Assembly (NCBI GenBank): GCA_028288775.1
Contig: JAQGHP010000777.1
Coordinates: forward strand, 1-5,467
Direction of reading: 5' to 3'
From: Phycisphaerales bacterium
GTDB lineage: Bacteria; Planctomycetota; Phycisphaerae; Tepidisphaerales; Tepidisphaeraceae
Length of the DNA stretch: 5,467 bases
Shown: positions 1-3,938 of the stretch, piece by piece
Layout of the letters: the number at the start of each line of letters is the position of its first letter
How positions within the stretch are numbered: the first letter of the stretch is position 1
Position numbers and translations under genes: made by a program
The notes under the pieces: generated by a model
Seen by the model: only the letters and a program-made list of their open reading frames with translations
The model's database searches: none
Told to the model about the DNA's origin: nothing

Positions 1-208
1 AGCCCTTGGGATCCGTCACCTGCCCGATCGATTTCCAGGCGACCAGGAACGTCTCCTGCGCCAGGTCCTCGGCACGGTGGGTGTCGCCCGTTTCAAGGTA
101 AGCGCGGGAGAAGACCAGCCGGGCCGTGCGGCGGACGAGCTCCTCGAACGCCGGGCGGTCGTGCTGCTGCTGGCTTTTGAGGACAAGCGCCTCGTCCGTT
201 TCATTCAC
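1..208 (-). CDS. ECF-type RNA polymerase sigma factor, N-terminal part (cut by left edge)
   Basis: Reading the minus strand from a GTG at 208-206 gives 69 residues open to the window edge. They match sigma-70 region 2 of extracytoplasmic-function sigma factors: an AFEELVRRTARLVFSRAY helix (about residues 20-37), then GDTHRAEDLAQETFLVAWKS (about 41-60). The second stretch is the conserved part of region 2 that contacts the RNA polymerase beta-prime coiled coil and contributes to -10 recognition. Region 4 would lie beyond the left edge. The GTG start is favoured by GGAG at 219-216, seven bases upstream; an in-frame TTG at 229-227 is possible, and TAG follows immediately further out. The gene is divergent from mreB. 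As an ECF sigma factor it would direct transcription of a stress or envelope regulon, but nothing visible shows which one or whether an anti-sigma partner exists. The family is clear; the subgroup is unknown. Confidence 0.85.
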   Translation of the reverse strand, partial: MNETDEALVLKSQQQHDRPAFEELVRRTARLVFSRAYLETGDTHRAEDLAQETFLVAWKSIGQVTDPKG

Positions 209-215
209 GCGGCTG

Positions 216-219
216 CTCC
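216..219 (-). promoter_or_regulatory. Ribosome binding site of the ECF sigma gene
   Basis: GGAG on the minus strand lies seven bases before the GTG at 208-206. It decides in favour of GTG over the in-frame TTG at 229-227. Confidence 0.5.
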
Positions 220-277
220 GGTCATGCAACTAACAACGCCAATCAGACGAACACGGCGCGCGGAAAGTTTCAGATTG

Positions 278-362
278 GTCATTTGTCCGTGGTCCGTTGT
301 CAGTGGTCAGTTGTGAGTCGGGTTTGCAACTGACCACTGACAACGGACAACTGACGACTGAC
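278..362. repeat. Inverted heptamer arrays, pair A (sigma gene/mreB spacer)
   Basis: The left arm is six 7-bp units: GTCATTT (278), GTCCGTG (285), GTCCGTT (292), GTCAGTG (299), GTCAGTT (306), GTGAGTC (313). The right arm, read on the minus strand from 362 down to 328, is GTCAGTC, GTCAGTT, GTCCGTT, GTCAGTG, GTCAGTT. The three inner units are the same in the same order, so 292-313 and 327-348 form a perfect 22-bp inverted repeat with a 13-base loop. Outer units have diverged. No T-run follows, so this is not a standard intrinsic terminator. It could form a long hairpin or cruciform between the two divergent genes. Confidence 0.9.
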
Positions 363-371
363 CCCTTACAT

Positions 372-400
372 TTGCAGCGGACCTCACTAACCGGTATTTT
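372..400 (+). promoter_or_regulatory. Weak sigma-70-like promoter candidate for the mre operon
   Basis: TTGCAG at 372-377 and TATTTT at 395-400 are separated by 17 bases. They match the -35 consensus at three of six positions and the -10 consensus at four of six. If used, the mreB leader would be about 330 bases. In GC-rich DNA a match this weak can be chance. Confidence 0.2.
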
Positions 401-725
401 AACACCCGCTCGGTTTGAATGGTGTGGTGGCTTGCGCTCCGAGGGACCGGGGCGTGGCCGCGATGGGATGGGGCATCTTACGCGCAACGGGGCTTGGCGC
501 AAGCGCTTATGTTAGTAGCGTCGTGTCGGCTCGCGCGGCGGGCCAGGCTTTGAGCGAGGTGTGCCTGATGGATCAGGTCGCTTCGATGATCGGGCGGACG
601 CGGCAATTCCCCCACCGCGCATCTCCCGGTCCCATGACCAAACTGCTTCGTTCGACTGCTCGTTTCCGATCGCAATCGAACATCCCCAACCGTCGCGCCA
701 CAGGCGCCGGACGGCTTGGGCGGAA

Positions 726-731
726 AAGGAG
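726..731 (+). promoter_or_regulatory. Ribosome binding site of mreB
   Basis: AAGGAG lies eight bases before the GTG at 740. It picks that start over the in-frame TTG at 716, which it follows, and the GTG at 731, which it overlaps. Confidence 0.7.
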
Positions 732-739
732 TGTCCGGC

Positions 740-1795
740 GTGATTTTCGATTCGCTGCTCGGAATGTTCAGCATCGACATGGGCATCGATCTGGGCACGT
801 GCAACACCCTCGTGTGCGTCAAGGGCGAAGGCATCGTCCTCAATGAGCCCAGCGTCGTCGCCGTCAAAAAAGGCACCAACCGCGTCCTCCAGGACGGCAA
901 CGCGGTGGGCCTTGTCGCCAAGGAAATGCTCGGCAAAACGCCCGGCAGCATCACCGCCATCCGCCCGCTGAAGGATGGCGTCATCAGCGACTTTGAAGTC
1001 ACCGAGGCGATGCTCAGCTACTTCATCCGCCGGGTGCACGGGCGCAAGCATTTCATCGGCCCGCGCGTCGTCATCGCCATTCCCTCAGGCATCACCGCGG
1101 TCGAAAAACGCGCCGTGCTCGACAGCGCCGAGCGCGCCGGCGCACGCCGGGTGTTTCTCGTTGAAGAGCCCATGGCCGCGGCCATCGGCGCGGGGCTGCC
1201 CGTTACCGAGCCGACCGCCAGCATGATCGTCGACATCGGCGGCGGCACGACGGAAGTCGCCATTATTTCGCTGGCCGATATCAGCGTGTGCAAGTCCGTC
1301 CGCACGGCCGGCGATGATTTCGACGAAGCGATTATCAACCACATGAAGAAGACGTACAACATGGCCATCGGCGAGCAGATGGCCGAGCGCATCAAGATCG
1401 AGATCGGCTCCGCCGCCCCCTTCGGCGACCACGAGCCGAGCATGGACGTGAAAGGCCGCGACATGATCAGCGGCCTTCCCCGCAAGACGCAAATCACCGC
1501 CGAGGAAATTCGCGAGGCGCTTCAGGAGCCCGTCACCAGCATCATCGAGGCCGTCACGCAAACGCTCGAACAAGCCGAGCCCGAACTGGCGGCCGACCTG
1601 GTGGACAACGGTATCACCATGGCCGGCGGCAGCTCGCTGCTCCGCGGCCTCACGACCGTCATCAGCAACGCCACGGGCCTGGACGTTCGCCTCGCCGAGG
1701 ACCCCCTCACCTGCGTCGCAAGAGGCACCAGCGTCTACCTGGAAAACCTCGAAGTCTGGAAAGACACGATGGAGAGTGATGAGGATGATCTTTAG
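740..1795 (+). CDS. mreB: Rod shape-determining protein MreB (bacterial actin)
   Basis: This encodes the actin-like ATPase that forms membrane-bound filaments under the inner membrane and guides the elongation machinery. The 351-residue product matches the family's usual length of about 345-350. The actin-fold ATP site is complete: phosphate-1 loop MGIDLGTCNTLV (about 14-25), phosphate-2 loop DIGGGTTE (165-172) and adenosine motif TMAGGSSLLRG (293-303); EEPMAAAIGAG is at 142-152. The first ten residues (MIFDSLLGMF) form a short amphipathic helix of the kind that anchors MreB to the membrane. The C-terminus ends in an acidic tail (ESDEDDL). GTG at 740 is chosen because AAGGAG sits eight bases upstream and the resulting N-terminus aligns with the family; a TTG at 716 would add eight residues. 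It is first gene of an mreBCD-mrdA operon. Odd detail: Cys21 where many MreBs have Ala in the GTANT motif. Confidence 0.97.
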   Translation: MIFDSLLGMFSIDMGIDLGTCNTLVCVKGEGIVLNEPSVVAVKKGTNRVLQDGNAVGLVAKEMLGKTPGSITAIRPLKDGVISDFEVTEAMLSYFIRRVHGRKHFIGPRVVIAIPSGITAVEKRAVLDSAERAGARRVFLVEEPMAAAIGAGLPVTEPTASMIVDIGGGTTEVAIISLADISVCKSVRTAGDDFDEAIINHMKKTYNMAIGEQMAERIKIEIGSAAPFGDHEPSMDVKGRDMISGLPRKTQITAEEIREALQEPVTSIIEAVTQTLEQAEPELAADLVDNGITMAGGSSLLRGLTTVISNATGLDVRLAEDPLTCVARGTSVYLENLEVWKDTMESDEDDL

Positions 1796-1800
1796 GAGCG

Positions 1801-1888
1801 GTTGCTGGTTACTAGTTGCTGGTGAAGAAGGAAGGAATTTTCAGTTCTCCCTGCCTTCACCGGCCGCAAGCAACTAGCAACCAGCAAC
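1801..1888. repeat. Inverted heptamer arrays, pair B (mreB/mreC spacer)
   Basis: The left arm is GTTGCTG (1801), GTTACTA (1808), GTTGCTG (1815). The right arm read on the minus strand from 1888 is GTTGCTG, GTTGCTA, GTTGCTT, ending at 1868. The arms match at 19 of 21 positions. An additional inner inverted repeat, GGTGAAG at 1821-1827 against CTTCACC at 1855-1861, continues the stem with a six-base offset on the right side. The left arm starts five bases after the mreB stop; the right arm ends 15 bases before the mreC start. It fills nearly the whole spacer and would fold into a long imperfect hairpin in the transcript. Confidence 0.85.
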
Positions 1889-1903
1889 TGCCACCCGACA
1901 CGG

Positions 1904-2752
1904 ATGTCGTACCTCAAGTTCCAACACGTCTTTTTTGGCCTGATGGGCATGAGCGCCATCACGGCGTTTGCGATTCCTTCGCGATTGGTGAACGGGGTGC
2001 AGCCGGGGGTGGAGGCGCTGTTCGCGCCGATCGCCCGGCCGGTGGGCGGCGTCGCGCGGTGGGCCCATGACCGCATTTCCCCGGAAATCAGCCCCGACCA
2101 GCGGAATTCGCAGGATGTGAAGAAGGAGAACCAGGCCCTCCGTAATGAGGTCGCCAGCCTGACCGTTCGCCTGACTGATATGCAGCAAAAAGAGGGAAAG
2201 CGTGCCGAGCTTGGCACGATCCGCGCGCGCTGCTCGCCGTTCCCCGTCGTAGGCCCTGACACCGGCACGCGCGAATCACTAAACCTCCAGGGCTCGACGA
2301 TGGAAGGGCTGCACGACGGGATGTACGTGCTCTACGGCGGCGGCGTCGCCGGGCAGATCCAGCGGGCGGGGGCGGCGGGGGCGCACGTGCAACTGGTCAC
2401 CGACCCCGGCTTCGGCATCCGCGCCGGCTTCGGCTATTTCCCCAAGGGCGGCATCGACTTCATCCCCCGCAGAGCGCCCGAGGCCTTGGTGCGGGGCATC
2501 GGGAACGGGCAGATGGAGATCCTGATGCTGACCAAGGAGGACGTGAAAACCGCCGCCCTGGAGATCGGGGATTGGGTAATCGTCGCCGAGCCCACCTGGC
2601 CGGCGTATCTACAGGGCCAGCACCTGGGCCGCATCATCTCCATCGGCGACCGCATCCGCGCGCCCGGTTACAAGCGAATCGTAGTAGAACCCCCGCAAAG
2701 CCTGCTGCGGCTGCGGGCGGTGATGGTGGTGACGAAGGAGAAGTTGGACTGA
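1904..2752 (+). CDS. mreC: Rod shape-determining protein MreC
   Basis: This is the periplasmic scaffold of the elongation complex, which contacts and activates PBP2 and links to MreD. The 282-residue product has the expected layout: short cytoplasmic N-terminus, one membrane segment (about residues 8-24), a coiled coil (about 70-97, with KKENQALRNEVASLTVRL), then the beta-rich domain (about 105-280) with glycine-rich turns such as DGMYVLYGGGVAGQI and the late EPPQSLLRLRAVMVV strand typical of the family. Position directly after mreB supports the call. The ATG at 1904 gives a good N-terminus, but no clear Shine-Dalgarno sequence precedes it, because the pair B right arm ends 15 bases upstream. 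The stop codon (TGA, 2750-2752) lies inside the first heptamer of pair C, so the last residues (LD) are repeat-derived. Confidence 0.93.
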   Translation: MSYLKFQHVFFGLMGMSAITAFAIPSRLVNGVQPGVEALFAPIARPVGGVARWAHDRISPEISPDQRNSQDVKKENQALRNEVASLTVRLTDMQQKEGKRAELGTIRARCSPFPVVGPDTGTRESLNLQGSTMEGLHDGMYVLYGGGVAGQIQRAGAAGAHVQLVTDPGFGIRAGFGYFPKGGIDFIPRRAPEALVRGIGNGQMEILMLTKEDVKTAALEIGDWVIVAEPTWPAYLQGQHLGRIISIGDRIRAPGYKRIVVEPPQSLLRLRAVMVVTKEKLD

Positions 2753-2870
2753 GGACTGAGGACTGAGGACCTGAAGGTCGATGCGCCACGAAAAGTGTAG
2801 GCCGTGTGGGTTTACACCGGCTTCTTCTTCCCTCTCAGTCCTCAGTCCTCAGTCCTCAGTCCTCAGTCCT
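2746..2870. repeat. Inverted heptamer arrays, pair C (mreC/mreD spacer)
   Basis: The left arm is GGAC (2746-2749) followed by three perfect TGAGGAC units (2750-2770). The right arm is CTCA (2834-2837), four perfect GTCCTCA units (2838-2865) and a final GTCCT (2866-2870). The arms are exact complements over 25 bp, for example 2746-2770 with 2838-2862, and can pair in several registers. The 63-base interior carries no gene; it has a small hairpin made by GTGTA (2795-2799) and TACAC (2813-2817). The heptamer is the one that flanks the four-helix-bundle gene in pair D. The left arm supplies the mreC stop and puts TGA in all three forward frames (2750, 2757, 2764). Confidence 0.95.
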
Positions 2871-2885
2871 GAAGCGAGCGTAGCG

Positions 2886-3428
2886 ATGCGATGGGCCGCC
2901 TATTTCATCTTCGCCTACCTCGCCCTGGGCCTTCAGCTCGGGCTCGCGCCGGAGATCGCGTATCACGGGGCCGCGCCGAACCTCGTTCTTCTGGCGGCGA
3001 TCTTCATCTCGCTCAACGCCCCGCGCGACGCGGCTCTGCTGGGCTGCTTTGCGATGGGGATCATGCAGGACTTTCTTTCCTCGCAGCCGCCGGGCTTGTT
3101 CGCGCTGTCGTACGGGCTGGTGGCGATGTTCGTCATCAGCACCCAGCACATCGTCTACCGCGGGCACCCGCTGACGCACTTCTCGCTGGCGCTGGTCGGC
3201 GGACTGATGACAATGACCGTCCTCTTGCTCCACGGCTGGATCCACCCGCCCGGCGCCGCGGTCGGGATCGCCAAGGCGGCGCTGCCCGCCGTCCGCATCT
3301 CGCCGGCCACGGAATTCACCCGCGTGCTCTACACGGCGGCGCTCGCCCCGTTCGTCCTCTGGGGATTGCAACGCACGCGCGGGATGTTCGGGTTCCAGCC
3401 GTCGAGACGGAAGACAAAATCGTGGTGA
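2886..3428 (+). CDS. mreD: Rod shape-determining protein MreD
   Basis: This is the small integral membrane partner of MreC in the elongation complex. The 180-residue product is strongly hydrophobic, with about five to six membrane segments (roughly residues 3-20, 32-46, 48-62, 68-88, 98-116 and 148-163). It contains the family signature GIMQDFLSSQPPGLFALSYGLV in two adjoining parts, GIMQDFLS and PGLFALSYGLV (about 58-81). The ATG at 2886 is chosen, giving MRWAAYFIFAY, because the first membrane helix starts at once. An in-frame ATG at 2781 would add 35 residues that are mostly a translation of the pair C heptamers and is rejected. The Shine-Dalgarno sequence is weak. The stop (TGA, 3426-3428) is the first triplet of the pair D left arm. 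MreD diverges quickly between phyla, so the call rests on topology, signature and gene order. Confidence 0.9.
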   Translation: MRWAAYFIFAYLALGLQLGLAPEIAYHGAAPNLVLLAAIFISLNAPRDAALLGCFAMGIMQDFLSSQPPGLFALSYGLVAMFVISTQHIVYRGHPLTHFSLALVGGLMTMTVLLLHGWIHPPGAAVGIAKAALPAVRISPATEFTRVLYTAALAPFVLWGLQRTRGMFGFQPSRRKTKSW

Positions 3429-3446
3429 GGACTGAGGACTGAGGCG
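3426..3446 (+). repeat. Heptamer array, pair D left arm
   Basis: Two TGAGGAC units (3426, 3433) are followed by a variant TGAGGCG (3440-3446). The first triplet is the stop codon of mreD. TGA occurs in all three forward frames (3426, 3433, 3440). These 21 bases are an exact reverse complement of 3897-3917. Confidence 0.95.
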
Positions 3447-3490
3447 CTGGGAAACAGTCCGTCATGGTGGGGAAGCTGCGATCTCTTGGG

Positions 3491-3496
3491 AAGGAG
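3491..3496 (+). promoter_or_regulatory. Ribosome binding site of the four-helix-bundle gene
   Basis: AAGGAG lies six bases before the ATG at 3503. It selects that start over the in-frame ATG at 3464, which has no comparable site. Confidence 0.7.
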
Positions 3497-3502
3497 TCGG
3501 CG

Positions 3503-3889
3503 ATGGGGAAAGTCGAATGCTTTGAAGATTTGATCGCGTGGCAAAAAGCTCGGGCTTGGACACGGGAGATCTATAGCATCACGCGAAAAGGGGCGTTTGC
3601 GCGGGACTTTGGGCTCGCCGGGCAGATTCAGCGCGCATGCGTCTCAGTTATGTCCAACATCGCTGAGGGCTTCGAGCGCGGAAAACGTGGCGAGTTTCAC
3701 CAATTCGTCTCCATCGCTAAAGCGTCTTGCGGCGAAGTCCGCTCACAGCTCTATGTCGCGCTGGACGTGGGGTATGTCGCTCAAGACCAGTTCAATTCAC
3801 TCGTCGCGCAAGGCGCCGAAGTAGGAAGAATCCTCGGCGGGCTGCGGACATCACTGGCCCGACAACGCGACCAGCAGCGCGGAGGCTGA
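3503..3889 (+). CDS. Four-helix-bundle protein (S23 / 23S rRNA intervening-sequence protein family)
   Basis: The 128-residue product carries the family's hallmarks: an N-terminal FEDLIAWQKAR helix (about 7-17), then GLAGQIQRACVSVMSNIAEGFERG (37-60, in two adjoining parts, with SNIAEGFER at 51-59), and EFHQFVSIAKASCGEVRSQL (64-83) followed by LDVGYV. Members were first seen as open frames inside 23S rRNA intervening sequences and are related to the Avd accessory protein of diversity-generating retroelements. They form small helical oligomers with basic surfaces; no enzyme activity is established. ATG 3503 is preferred because of AAGGAG at 3491-3496 and because family members start just before this helix. 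It lies between mreD and mrdA but is not part of the elongation machinery. GC-ending codons make up 17 of its first 30, against 25 of 30 in mreB. It is enclosed by inverted heptamer arrays. The family call is firm; its function here is unknown. Confidence 0.92.
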   Translation: MGKVECFEDLIAWQKARAWTREIYSITRKGAFARDFGLAGQIQRACVSVMSNIAEGFERGKRGEFHQFVSIAKASCGEVRSQLYVALDVGYVAQDQFNSLVAQGAEVGRILGGLRTSLARQRDQQRGG

Positions 3890-3896
3890 TTCTCTC

Positions 3897-3929
3897 CGCC
3901 TCAGTCCTCAGTCCTCAGTCCTCAGTCCT
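3897..3929 (+). repeat. Heptamer array, pair D right arm
   Basis: A variant CGCCTCA (3897-3903) is followed by three GTCCTCA units (3904, 3911, 3918) and a closing GTCCT (3925-3929). The innermost variant mirrors the innermost TGAGGCG of the left arm, so the two arms share unit order and are not just two unrelated runs of one heptamer. It starts seven bases after the four-helix-bundle stop and ends nine bases before the mrdA start. Both this arm and the pair C right arm end in GTCCT followed by G. Confidence 0.95.
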
Positions 3930-3938
3930 GGAAATTCT

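Larger units (their letters stand above)
363..739. other. Gene-less region upstream of mreB (probable leader and promoter region)
   Basis: No open frame here on either strand has a recognisable domain. The frames that cross it either translate the pair A repeats or run into mreB out of frame. Visible structure is limited to an 8-bp palindrome AAGCGCTT at 501-508 and a GCTTG/CAAGC mini-hairpin just before it (492-504). The stretch most likely holds the mreB promoter and a 5' leader. Confidence 0.6.
3426..3929 (+). mobile_element. Candidate element: four-helix-bundle gene enclosed by inverted heptamer arrays
   Basis: A perfect 21-bp inverted repeat (3426-3446 and 3897-3917), built of heptamers, brackets a 450-base interior holding one complete gene with its own ribosome binding site. 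The unit fills the whole mreD-mrdA spacer except the last nine bases. The interior gene's codon use is less GC-rich than that of the mre genes. No transposase, tyrosine recombinase or obvious target-site duplication is visible, so mobility is inferred from structure, from the foreign-looking gene and from the presence of gene-less pairs of the same heptamer in pair C. Confidence 0.4.

Noticed and set aside
278..362. CRISPR array
   Set aside because: Units are 7 bp and contiguous with no unique spacers, and no cas genes are present.
716..739. TTG (716) or GTG (731) as the mreB start
   Set aside because: The Shine-Dalgarno sequence AAGGAG at 726-731 lies downstream of the first and overlaps the second; both add residues not typical of MreB.
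415..846. 143-residue plus-strand open frame upstream of and into mreB
   Set aside because: It overlaps mreB out of frame, has a TTG start without a ribosome site, and shows no domain.
512..1051. 179-residue minus-strand open frame over the mreB start
   Set aside because: It is antisense to mreB with the composition expected of a GC-rich shadow frame and no family match that I recognise.
2746..2870. Intrinsic transcription terminator after mreC
   Set aside because: The stem is long and AT/GC mixed with a 67-base or larger loop and no following T-run; downstream genes of the same complex would be cut off.
2781..2885. Upstream in-frame extension of mreD by 35 residues
   Set aside because: The extra residues are mostly a translation of the pair C heptamers and precede the natural hydrophobic start of MreD at 2886.
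2856..3371. 171-residue minus-strand open frame over mreD
   Set aside because: It is rich in Arg, Gly and Glu as expected of an antisense frame to a membrane protein gene, and it starts in repeat sequence.
3464..3502. Earlier ATG for the four-helix-bundle gene
   Set aside because: It has no good ribosome site, whereas ATG 3503 has AAGGAG six bases upstream and matches the family's usual N-terminus.
3426..3929. Classical insertion sequence
   Set aside because: The inverted repeats resemble terminal repeats, but the only gene inside is a four-helix-bundle protein with no transposase motif, and no target duplication is evident.
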